Origin: Desulfobulbaceae bacterium UBA5123
Lineage (GTDB): Bacteria > Desulfobacterota > Desulfobulbia > Desulfobulbales > UBA5123
Length of the DNA: 6,742 nt
Direction: 5' to 3'
Assembly: GCA_002415465.1 (NCBI GenBank)
Contig: DHYT01000210.1
Span: 1 to 6,742, forward strand
Made by a program: the position numbers and the translations under genes. The notes below the pieces were generated by a model, which saw only the letters and a list, made by a program, of their open reading frames with translations, had not been told where the DNA came from and made no database searches. Below are positions 1-6,233 of this stretch, piece by piece. Numbering within the stretch: position 1 is the stretch's first letter; each line of letters begins with the position of its first letter.

Positions 1-2
1 CT

Positions 3-1010
3 ATCGGGTCACAGTTCGGCTCTGTTTCATCAAGCCTGCCTGTTCTGCAGTTCCCTGCTTTTGACTGGAGACAACTTCCCCTTCTGGTGCCGCACGCCCT
101 GACCATTGCTATCCTGGGCGGCATTGAATCCCTGCTTTCTGCCGTAGTTGCGGACGGCATGACAGGCAGAAGGCATCGCTCCAACATGGAGCTCATCGGA
201 CAGGGACTCGGGAACATGATCGTGCCATTCTTCGGCGGCATCCCGGCCACCGGCGCCATCGCCCGCACCGCCACCAACATCCGCGCCAACGGCAAAAGCC
301 CCGTCGCCGCCGTCGTCCACGCCGCCACCGTCCTGGCCGGGGTGGTGCTGCTGGCCCCCTATCTCTCCTACATGCCCATGGCCGCCCTTGCCGCCCTGCT
401 GATGGTGGTGGCCTGGAACATGAGCGAGGCCAAACATTTCGTCCATATCCTCCGCGCCGCACCCCGCAACGACGTCGCGGTGCTGCTGGTCTGCTTCTGC
501 CTCACCGTGGTCTTTGACATGGTGCTGGCGGTGGCAGCCGGGGGGGTGCTCGCCTCGTTCCTCTTCATCCACCGGATGACCGAACTGGGCGGCGCCATCG
601 AACTGGACAGCAGTCACCCGCGGCACCAGCCGCTGCCCGCCCATATCACCGCCTACGAGATCAAGGGCCCCCTGTTCTTCGGGGCCGCCGGCAAGGCGCT
701 GAGCCTGGTCAAACGCTACCGGCCGGACGTGGAGGGGATCATCATCAACATGATCAACGTCCCCACCATCGACATCACCGGCATCGTCGCCCTGCAATCG
801 CAGATCAACAAGCTCAACCAGGCCGGGGTGGCCGTGGTCCTCTGCTGCCTGAACGACAAGATCCTGCGCAAGGTGCTGCGGGCCGGCATCCGCGAACAAT
901 CCGGCCTGCTGGGCTTTGCCTCGGACTGCGAACACGCCGCGCACAAGATGCTGCGCATGCGGCCCGGAACCTCGCCCGCCGACGCGCACGACATGCAGTC
1001 GTCCACATAA
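3..1010 (+). CDS. SulP-family inorganic anion transporter with C-terminal STAS domain (5'-truncated by the window edge)
   Basis: This is the C-terminal part of an inner-membrane SulP (SLC26-like) carrier, a family that moves sulfate, bicarbonate or similar anions. The frame is open from base 3, so the real start lies outside the window; about 335 residues are present where family members usually have roughly 550-600. In fragment numbering, the SulP signatures ESLLSAVVADGMTG (about 42-55) and FGGIPATGAIARTATNIR (about 77-94) are clear. Hydrophobic helices follow at about 99-138 and 157-188. A STAS domain spans about 213-316, with the core GPLFFGAAGK and the loop IDITGIVAL (about 256-264), where STAS domains carry a conserved D-x-S/T-G turn. 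The substrate cannot be read from sequence; sulfate is a reasonable guess. The first 200 or so bases use more A/T-ending codons than the rest. The 4Fe-4S gene starts 113 bases downstream on the same strand. Confidence 0.93.
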   Translation: MGSQFGSVSSSLPVLQFPAFDWRQLPLLVPHALTIAILGGIESLLSAVVADGMTGRRHRSNMELIGQGLGNMIVPFFGGIPATGAIARTATNIRANGKSPVAAVVHAATVLAGVVLLAPYLSYMPMAALAALLMVVAWNMSEAKHFVHILRAAPRNDVAVLLVCFCLTVVFDMVLAVAAGGVLASFLFIHRMTELGGAIELDSSHPRHQPLPAHITAYEIKGPLFFGAAGKALSLVKRYRPDVEGIIINMINVPTIDITGIVALQSQINKLNQAGVAVVLCCLNDKILRKVLRAGIREQSGLLGFASDCEHAAHKMLRMRPGTSPADAHDMQSST

Positions 1011-1027
1011 AACAGCCGATTCGCCGC

Positions 1028-1070
1028 CGGCAAGGCAGGAGGCCGCCAAAATGCCCGCCACCCCTTGCCG
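1028..1070 (+). repeat. Inverted repeat between the transporter and polyferredoxin genes
   Basis: CGGCAAGG (1028-1035) is the exact reverse complement of CCTTGCCG (1063-1070), giving an 8-bp stem around a 27-nt loop in the 113-base gap. No T-run follows, so it is not a canonical intrinsic terminator. It could be an intercistronic RNA stem or a chance GC-rich pairing. The loop contains AGGAGG (1037-1042) eight bases before an ATG at 1051, which opens only an out-of-frame reading frame. Confidence 0.3.
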
Positions 1071-1123
1071 CCGCCCCCGGAGGCGATTACCTTCCGACCA
1101 TCACGTAAAGCAATGGAGAAACG

Positions 1124-2137
1124 ATGCCCTCACCCCCCAACAAAGCCCCGGCCGGCTGGCCGCGGCGACGCGACCTCACCCATCTCCGGCTGGCGGTGCA
1201 GGCCGCCTTCGCCCTGTTCTGCATCTTTTGCGGCTACCGCTTCTATCTGTTCTACCTGTGGGCCAGCGGCCAGTCGGAGCTCTTCGTGCCCCGCCCCCCG
1301 GCCGTCGAGGCGTTCCTCCCCATCAGCGGCCTGGTCGGACTCAAGCGGCTGCTGCTCACCGGCGCCTATGACGATATCCATCCGGCCGGGCTCACCATCT
1401 TTATCGCCGCCCTGCTCATCTCCCTCCTCTTCCGCAAGGGATTCTGCGGCTGGATCTGCCCGGTGGGCTTCACCTCCAACCTGGTCGAGAAGCTGGCCGG
1501 CAGGCTGAAACTCCTGCGACGCGCCCCGCGCTGGCTCGACATCCCCCTCCTCTCGCTCAAGTACCTGCTGCTGGGCTTGTTTGCCTTCTTGGTGCTGGTG
1601 CAGATGGACCGCGCGGCCATTGAAGCGTTCAACCACACCCCATACAATGTGGTGGTTGACGCCAGGATGCTGCTCCTGTTCATGCGGCCAAGCCCCCTGA
1701 CCATCTGGGTGATGGGATTTCTCGTCGTTGCCTCCTTTTTCAGCCGCAACCTCTGGTGCCGCTATCTGTGCCCGTACGGCGCGCTGCTGGGGATATTGGC
1801 CCTGGCAAGCCCGGTGCGGGTGACACGGGATCAAGAACGCTGCATCGATTGCCATAAGTGCGAAAAGGTCTGCCCCGGCGCCATCCGGGTGGCGGCCAAG
1901 GCATCCGTCAGCGTGCCGGAATGCCTCGGCTGCCTGGAGTGCGTGGCGGCCTGCCCCGTTGACAACTGCCTGTCGGTAACGGCCGGCGGCAAACGGCGGC
2001 TGCCGCCCCTGCTTCTCCCCATCGCCGTCCTCTCGCTGTTTCTGGCCTTATGGGGCTGGGCGAAAACAAGCGGCCACTGGCAGCAGCTTGTCTCCTTGGA
2101 TATTATCCGGTTGTACTATCATAATCTCGGGATGTGA
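1124..2137 (+). CDS. Membrane-bound polyferredoxin, 4Fe-4S binding protein (NapH/CcoG/YccM-like, COG0348 type)
   Basis: This 337-residue integral membrane iron-sulfur protein likely passes electrons between the quinone pool or a membrane partner and a cytoplasmic or periplasmic acceptor. Predicted helices lie at about 21-45, 88-105, 142-162, 192-208 and 293-312. CGWICP (108-113) and CRYLCP (212-217) are the paired CxxxCP motifs typical of NapH/NosR-type proteins, at the ends of helices 2 and 4. A two-cluster ferredoxin domain follows: C240-C243-C246-C250 followed by Pro, and C267-C270-C273-C277 followed by Pro, enough for two [4Fe-4S] clusters. The ATG at 1124 is preceded by GGAGA at 1115-1119. 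No heme-binding CxxCH is seen and no nap, nos or cco gene is adjacent, so a specific pathway cannot be named. The next gene on the strand, 117 bases on, is the small [2Fe-2S] selenoprotein candidate, a possible electron partner (inference). Confidence 0.9.
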   Translation: MPSPPNKAPAGWPRRRDLTHLRLAVQAAFALFCIFCGYRFYLFYLWASGQSELFVPRPPAVEAFLPISGLVGLKRLLLTGAYDDIHPAGLTIFIAALLISLLFRKGFCGWICPVGFTSNLVEKLAGRLKLLRRAPRWLDIPLLSLKYLLLGLFAFLVLVQMDRAAIEAFNHTPYNVVVDARMLLLFMRPSPLTIWVMGFLVVASFFSRNLWCRYLCPYGALLGILALASPVRVTRDQERCIDCHKCEKVCPGAIRVAAKASVSVPECLGCLECVAACPVDNCLSVTAGGKRRLPPLLLPIAVLSLFLALWGWAKTSGHWQQLVSLDIIRLYYHNLGM

Positions 2138-2144
2138 TCGAATC

Positions 2145-2198
2145 GCGGCGCGGCACGGCCCATTGCGCCGCAAAGAGGATTTTGCCCAAGCCTTGGGC
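2145..2198 (+). repeat. Two consecutive stem-loops in the gap before the [2Fe-2S] selenoprotein gene
   Basis: Two perfect inverted repeats occupy the 117-base gap. GCGGCGC (2145-2151) pairs with GCGCCGC (2165-2171), a 7-bp stem with a 13-nt loop. GCCCAA (2184-2189) pairs with TTGGGC (2193-2198), a 6-bp stem with a 3-nt loop. Neither is followed by a good T-tract on the + strand, so an intrinsic terminator is not well supported. They may act as an intercistronic processing or stability element, or as a leader structure. This is visible pairing only, with no known family match. Confidence 0.35.
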
Positions 2199-2254
2199 GG
2201 CCGGCCGGCGGCAACGAAACCGGGTTACACCCACTCGTCAAGCGAGGAAGGAAG

Positions 2255-2482
2255 ATGCAGGAACAAGGCCAAACAATCTGCCACTGCTTTGGTTACAGCG
2301 AAGAGGACATCCGCGCCGACGCGAGGGAACACGGCTTTTCCCGGATCATGGAGAGCATCCTTGCCGCCAAGCAGGCCGGCGGCTGCAACTGCGCCGCCAC
2401 CAACCCCAAGGGCAGGTGATGTCTGGCCGAGGTTCGCCAGGTGGTGAACGAAACACTGCACAGCGAGCGGCAGCCGCGTTAG
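2255..2482 (+). CDS. BFD/CopZ-like [2Fe-2S] protein with in-frame TGA, candidate selenoprotein (Sec55)
   Basis: This short gene gives 75 residues if the TGA at 2417-2419 is read as selenocysteine, or 54 if it is a stop. The ATG at 2255 has a strong Shine-Dalgarno run, GAGGAAGGAAG, directly upstream (2244-2254). The protein has CHCFGYSEEDIR from residue 9, then CNC (44-46), TNPKGR (49-54), U55-C56 and LAEVRQVVNE. The CxCFGxxxxDI start, central CxC and NPxGxCC end match BFD-like/CopZ N-terminal [2Fe-2S] domains as I remember them, where the position of the TGA is normally Cys. The 20 codons after the TGA stay in family register, keep G/C-rich third positions and end at TAG (2480-2482). A SECIS-like hairpin lies just downstream of the TGA. 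Likely role: soluble cytoplasmic electron transfer or metallochaperone activity. The alternatives are a Cys-to-stop pseudogene or a truncated 54-residue protein. The family call is firm; the Sec reading is strong but unproven, and depends on selA/B/C/D, which are not in this window. Confidence 0.8.
2432..2449 (+). promoter_or_regulatory. Candidate bacterial SECIS hairpin for the UGA at 2417-2419
   Basis: Bases 2432-2438 (GTTCGCC) pair with 2443-2449 (GGTGAAC) in seven consecutive pairs, six Watson-Crick and one G-U, closing the tetraloop AGGU (2439-2442). The loop begins 19 nt after the UGA; from memory, the E. coli fdhF SECIS has a loop starting AGGU about 17 nt after its UGA. Bacterial SECIS elements lie inside the coding region just after the UGA, carry a conserved G (often GGU) in a small apical loop, and bind SelB. 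The fdhF bulged U has no clear counterpart; a G-U pair lies in the upper stem instead. A competing hairpin, CTGGC (2423-2427) with GCCAG (2436-2440), overlaps it and would hide part of the loop. Confidence 0.65.
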
Positions 2483-2498
2483 GATGCCCGAGGGCGGA

Positions 2499-3428
2499 TC
2501 AGAACCATTTCTTCTTGAAGAAGAAGACGATCCCGGCCGACGACATCAAGGCCGAAAGGGCGAGGGGCACGAGAAAGGCGTGGGGCGAGTGCTGGAACGG
2601 CAGATCGACGTTCATGCCGTAAATACTCGCCACCAGGGTGGGCAGCATGAGGATGATGGTGATCGAGGTGAGCAGCTTCATCACCAGGTTCTGATTGTTG
2701 GCGATGATCGAGGCAAAGGCGTCCATCATGCCGCTGAGGATGTTGCTGTAGATATCGGCAAGCTCCTGGGCCTGCCGGAATTCCACCTTGACGTCATCGA
2801 CCATGTCCTTTTCATCCTCGCTCAACTCGCGGCCATGGATGCGCCGGAACCGGTCCCAGATCGGCTCGTTGGCCCGGAGCGAGGTGGTGAAGAAGACCAG
2901 GCATTTTTCGAGATTGAGCATGTGGATGAGCATCTCGTTCTTCAACGAGAGCTGGATGGCCCGCTCGGCGGCATCCGCCTCTTCGCGGATCAAGCGGAGC
3001 ATGGCAAGGTACTGGCGGGCGATCTGCATGAACAGCGCGCAGAGGAAGGCGACGCGTTCGCTGGGGTGGGGCAGCCGGATCCGCCCGCCCAAAAGATCCT
3101 CCCACACCATCGACACCTCGGAACAGACGGTGACGATGTGGGTGGGGGTGAGGATGATGGCCAGCGCCACGGTGACGTAAGGGGTGTCGGGCCCGCCCTG
3201 CTGGTGGGCGACGCGGATGACCATCAGCCGACAGTCGCCGTCCGTTTCTATCCGTGGCCGCTCGTCGCGGTCGGTGGCGGCGGCGAGAAAATCCAGGGGG
3301 ATTTCCAGACGGCCGCCGAGCAAGGCCAGTTCGGCGTGGGTGGGGGCAACAACCCTGACGATCTGACAATCCTCAAGCACCGTGGCGGCATGCAGTTTGC
3401 CGTGATCATATTTCAAGTAGGTAAGCAT
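2499..3428 (-). CDS. corA: CorA-family magnesium/divalent cation transporter
   Basis: This 309-residue protein is a CorA-type channel/transporter for Mg2+ (possibly Co2+ or Ni2+), acting as a pentamer in the inner membrane. The N-terminal two thirds is the cytoplasmic domain, starting MLTYLKYDHGKL and containing a long charged helix region (about 130-245). Two C-terminal helices follow, at about 248-270 and 284-304. The hallmark YGMN (270-273) sits at the end of the first helix, followed by VDLPF in the short loop, and the protein ends with the basic tail KKKWF, all as in the family. The start at 3428 is supported by a Shine-Dalgarno AGGTGG four bases upstream on the - strand. The gene converges on the selenoprotein candidate with only 16 bases between stop codons and no obvious shared terminator. 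Substrate preference among CorA, CmaX and ZntB types cannot be fixed from sequence, although the GMN motif favours Mg2+. Confidence 0.93.
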   Translation of the reverse strand: MLTYLKYDHGKLHAATVLEDCQIVRVVAPTHAELALLGGRLEIPLDFLAAATDRDERPRIETDGDCRLMVIRVAHQQGGPDTPYVTVALAIILTPTHIVTVCSEVSMVWEDLLGGRIRLPHPSERVAFLCALFMQIARQYLAMLRLIREEADAAERAIQLSLKNEMLIHMLNLEKCLVFFTTSLRANEPIWDRFRRIHGRELSEDEKDMVDDVKVEFRQAQELADIYSNILSGMMDAFASIIANNQNLVMKLLTSITIILMLPTLVASIYGMNVDLPFQHSPHAFLVPLALSALMSSAGIVFFFKKKWF

Positions 3429-3483
3429 CGAACCACCTCGCCGCCCCAGGTGTCACAAGGCACCAGCCAAAATAACTCAGGCC

Positions 3484-3510
3484 GCCGCAGAGCAATCGTA
3501 CGACTGCGGC
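3484..3510 (-). repeat. Inverted repeat upstream of corA
   Basis: GCCGCAG (3484-3490) and CTGCGGC (3504-3510) form a perfect 7-bp inverted repeat around 13 bases that themselves include the palindrome TCGTACGA (3496-3503). It lies 56-82 bases before the corA start, where an operator or a 5'-leader hairpin could sit. It does not resemble an M-box or other riboswitch I know. No clear -35/-10 pair accompanies it. Confidence 0.35.
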
Positions 3511-3804
3511 AACGCCCCTTCCGTGACTGCCTTTTACCTCGCCGTATCCGTTTTCGCAACGGCGATGATGGGGGGGGAAATAAAACTGCATGGAACGACA
3601 AGGCCGGAATCAATCCTGGCCACCGATTACACGGCGCCGCTTTTCAGCAAAGAGTGGAAACTCCCATTGCCGCACCACCACGGCGGCTTGAATCAGCATG
3701 CCACGCCACCGCATAGCGCAAACTCCGACACAGGCCTAAAAATCATCGAACCATACGCGCACCTGCACTGCCGCGATGCATATCAAAAAGGCAAAATAAT
3801 TTGA

Positions 3805-3833
3805 TTGACAACACGCTTGCCGACGAAAAGAAT
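3805..3833 (+). promoter_or_regulatory. Possible sigma70-type promoter for the TPR-methyltransferase gene
   Basis: A perfect -35 hexamer TTGACA (3805-3810) is followed after 17 bases by AAGAAT (3828-3833), four of six matches to TATAAT. It sits at the edge of an A/T-rich patch (about 3780-3810) in otherwise GC-rich DNA. Transcription would begin near 3840, giving a leader of about 118 nt before the preferred start at 3958. The weak -10 keeps confidence moderate. Confidence 0.45.
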
Positions 3834-3957
3834 CTGCCATACGGGAAAGGACAAGGATTACCCCCGCGTGGCATGATAACCCTGCCTTCCCGCAGACATG
3901 GCCCCAAACAGCCAGACGCCGTTATCAAGATCAATCCTCCAGAACTCCGGGGCGCGC

Positions 3958-6219
3958 ATGAAGCCGAAAAAACATTGCAAACACCGTATCTCATCAAGCA
4001 ACAAAACACCGCCCGCCCAAAAGATTGAGCAACTGCTCGCCCTTTACAACGCGGCAAAACTGACCGAAGCGGCAACCCTCGCCCGCGCCATGACCCAAAC
4101 ATACCCCCACCATGATCTCGCCTGGCAGGTCTTGGGGGCGTTACTGATCCAACAGGAACAGCACGAGTTGGCGGTATTGCCACTCAAAAAGGCCGCCCGC
4201 CTGCTTCCAGATGAACCGGCGGTGTTCTGCAATCTCGGCCTGGCGCTTATGAAAGTCGGCCGTCTGGACGAAGCAGAGCAGCACCTGCGGCATGCCTTAA
4301 CGCTTGCACCGAATCACGATGCGGCCCTCAACAACCTTGGCCTGACATCCCTCAAAAAACGGCAACCAGGCTTGGCGGAATCATGCTTCCGCCAAGCGAT
4401 TGCACTGCAACCTAACGATGCCGCAGCCCTGGTTAATCTCGGCAATGCGCAAGGAGACCTTGGCCGAGCCACCGACGCCGAGGCAAGCTACCGGCAGGCA
4501 CTGAACCTGAACCCCAACCTCACCATGGCTCTCAACCAACTGGCCATGCTCCTGGCTGCCAGGGGCGAACAGTCATTGGCGCTCAAACTCGTCATGCGAT
4601 CCTTGCAAATCGAGGAAAACCCGACAACCAAAGCCTATTTCGTAAACATCGTTAAAACCCTGCACGCCCCGCACCTCGACCCGTCCGTGCGGGATATCAT
4701 GATTCGGGTGTTGACCGATCCTTGGCCCGCATCGATTGCACCATCCGTTGCCCGTCTGCTGCAAACCTCCCCCGACATCGGCCCGGCCGTAAGCAGGGCG
4801 GTACACGCCTGGCCGCAAAGGCTCTCAGGGCAAGATCTGTTCGGACCGGAAGGTTTTCCCGCCGTTGCCCGCGACCCGCTGCTCCATGCCTACCTGGTAA
4901 CGAACCCCGCACTGGGTGTACCGCTGGAACGTTTTTTGACCATGGCCCGGCATGACATGCTGGAGATCGCCGTCCAAAATGACCAGCTTACCGAGACTGA
5001 TACCGATGCGGTTTTAAACTTTGCCTGCACCCTGGCGCAACAATGCTTCATCAACGAATATGTGTATGCCCAGACCCCCGAGGAGACGGCGCAGGCCGCG
5101 GCATTAAAAAACGAATTGATCATGGGGATGAAAAACAGCCAGATTCCTCCCCTGCTCCGGTTGATGGCGGTTGCCGCCTATCTCCCGCTGCACGAACTAC
5201 CGAATGCCGAGCTTCTGCTACAAATAACCGAGCCGCCAGCCGTTGTTGCCGTATTGAACCAACAAATTCGCGAACCTCTTGACGAGCGGCGTCTGCGCGA
5301 CACCATCCCCTGCCTGACCGCGACCGACGAGGGTGTCTCGCAATCGGTACGCCGCATGTACGAGGAAAACCCTTATCCCCGCTGGATAAAGACGGCCCCG
5401 CTGCAATGCCTAAGCGTCGACCAATTCACCCACGTAACCTTTCCGCTGGCCTCCCCTCGCCCGTTGGACAAGACGAATGCCGAAACCGATATTTTGATTG
5501 CCGGCTGTGGCACCGGCCGGCATTCCATTGACGTGGCCGGACGTTTCCGCGGGGCGCGCATGATGGCCATTGACCTCAGTCTCACCAGCCTGAGCTATGC
5601 CAAACGCAAATCGCAGGAAATGGGCTTCAACGACATCGAATACGCGCAGGCGGACATTCTCAAACTGGGCACGATGCATCGCCGTTTCGACGTCATCCAT
5701 TCCAGCGGGGTTCTTCACCATCTGGCCGACCCCTGGGCCGGATGGCGGGTGCTGCTCTCCCTGCTCCGCCCCAACGGCTTGATGAAACTTGGTTTTTACA
5801 GTGAAATCGCCAGACGGGATATCGTGCGGGCCAGGGCCATTATCGCGGAACGCGGTTATGACTCCTCTGCCGAAGGAATTCGACGCTGCCGGCAGGATCT
5901 GCTGGAATTGCACAAACACATGGGGCTTGGCCTGGCGGTTGACGCCAGTGATTTCTTCAGCACCAGCTCGTGCCGAGACCTCCTCTTCCATGTCCAAGAG
6001 CACCGCGTGAATCTGCCGGATATTGCAACCTTCCTTGATCGGCATGGCCTACGTTTGCTGGGTTTCGAAATCGACAAGGAGGTTCTGGACAGATACCACC
6101 AGCGCTTTCCTGACGATGAGGCCGCCACCAATCTGCACAACTGGGATATTTTTGAAAAGGAAAACCCGGACACCTTCAGTGGCATGTATCAATTCTGGGT
6201 GCAAAAAACCGAGGTATAA
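3958..6219 (+). CDS. TPR-repeat protein fused to a class I SAM-dependent methyltransferase
   Basis: This 753-residue soluble protein carries N-terminal TPR repeats and a C-terminal Rossmann methyltransferase. After a basic N-terminus and the segment IEQLLALYNAAKLTEA, five TPR units lie at about 55-87, 88-121, 122-155, 156-189 and 190-223 (for example AVFCNLGLALMKVGRLDEAE). A helical linker of about 235 residues follows, with CFINEYVYA and the motif MYEENPYPRW (467-476). The methyltransferase has motif I GCGTG (516-520), the acidic residue after beta-2 (D539 in AIDLS), AQADIL with D566, and FDVIHSSGVLHHL (577-589). An in-frame ATG at 3898 would add 20 residues but has no ribosome site. I prefer 3958 because MKPKK leads straight into the conserved helix and GGGG lies five bases upstream, though that site is also weak. 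The substrate is unknown; similar fusions often occur near surface-glycan genes (recollection). Codons are more often A/T-ending than in neighbouring genes. Confidence 0.9.
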   Translation: MKPKKHCKHRISSSNKTPPAQKIEQLLALYNAAKLTEAATLARAMTQTYPHHDLAWQVLGALLIQQEQHELAVLPLKKAARLLPDEPAVFCNLGLALMKVGRLDEAEQHLRHALTLAPNHDAALNNLGLTSLKKRQPGLAESCFRQAIALQPNDAAALVNLGNAQGDLGRATDAEASYRQALNLNPNLTMALNQLAMLLAARGEQSLALKLVMRSLQIEENPTTKAYFVNIVKTLHAPHLDPSVRDIMIRVLTDPWPASIAPSVARLLQTSPDIGPAVSRAVHAWPQRLSGQDLFGPEGFPAVARDPLLHAYLVTNPALGVPLERFLTMARHDMLEIAVQNDQLTETDTDAVLNFACTLAQQCFINEYVYAQTPEETAQAAALKNELIMGMKNSQIPPLLRLMAVAAYLPLHELPNAELLLQITEPPAVVAVLNQQIREPLDERRLRDTIPCLTATDEGVSQSVRRMYEENPYPRWIKTAPLQCLSVDQFTHVTFPLASPRPLDKTNAETDILIAGCGTGRHSIDVAGRFRGARMMAIDLSLTSLSYAKRKSQEMGFNDIEYAQADILKLGTMHRRFDVIHSSGVLHHLADPWAGWRVLLSLLRPNGLMKLGFYSEIARRDIVRARAIIAERGYDSSAEGIRRCRQDLLELHKHMGLGLAVDASDFFSTSSCRDLLFHVQEHRVNLPDIATFLDRHGLRLLGFEIDKEVLDRYHQRFPDDEAATNLHNWDIFEKENPDTFSGMYQFWVQKTEV

Positions 6220-6233
6220 AATATCGCTTCCAT

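Larger units (their letters stand above)
3429..3957. other. Divergent intergenic region between corA and the TPR-methyltransferase gene
   Basis: I see no convincing gene in these 529 bases. Short open frames exist on both strands (for example 3523-3804 +), but they lack a ribosome site and a recognisable protein pattern. The visible structures are the inverted repeat at 3484-3510, a nested hairpin at 3540-3564 (CGCCGT with ACGGCG; alternatively CCGTT 3548-3552 with AACGG 3558-3562), an eight-G run (3570-3577), and an A/T-rich stretch at about 3780-3810 containing TTGACA. It should hold the control regions for both divergent genes. Confidence 0.6.

Noticed and set aside
30..1061. Long - strand open frame (343 codons) opposite the SulP gene
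   Set aside because: It is a mirror of a GC-rich gene: the translation is rich in Gly, His, Asp and Gln with no family pattern, and the + strand clearly encodes a transporter.
2135..2137. TGA ending the polyferredoxin gene considered as a second Sec codon
   Set aside because: The downstream translation shows no family continuation and the protein already has its full expected domains, so it is an ordinary stop.
2499..2501. TGA ending corA considered as Sec
   Set aside because: CorA proteins end at the basic KKKWF-type tail, exactly where this stop lies.
2134..2622. + strand open frame overlapping the selenoprotein candidate in another frame
   Set aside because: Arg-rich translation without motifs; the 2255 frame has a strong ribosome site and a recognisable Fe-S protein.
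2484..3716. Long + strand open frame (410 codons) opposite corA
   Set aside because: Antisense shadow: low-complexity Gly/Asp/His-rich translation, while the - strand carries an unmistakable CorA with its GMN motif and ribosome site.
3523..3804. 93-codon + strand open frame in the divergent intergenic region
   Set aside because: No ribosome site, no recognisable domain, and it crosses the A/T-rich promoter area; more likely non-coding.
3869..3886. TGGCAT...TGC as a possible sigma54 promoter before the TPR gene
   Set aside because: The GG-to-GC spacing is two bases too long for sigma54.
3801..4028. 75-codon + strand open frame overlapping the start of the TPR gene
   Set aside because: Overlaps the TPR gene out of frame, lacks a ribosome site and shows no family pattern.
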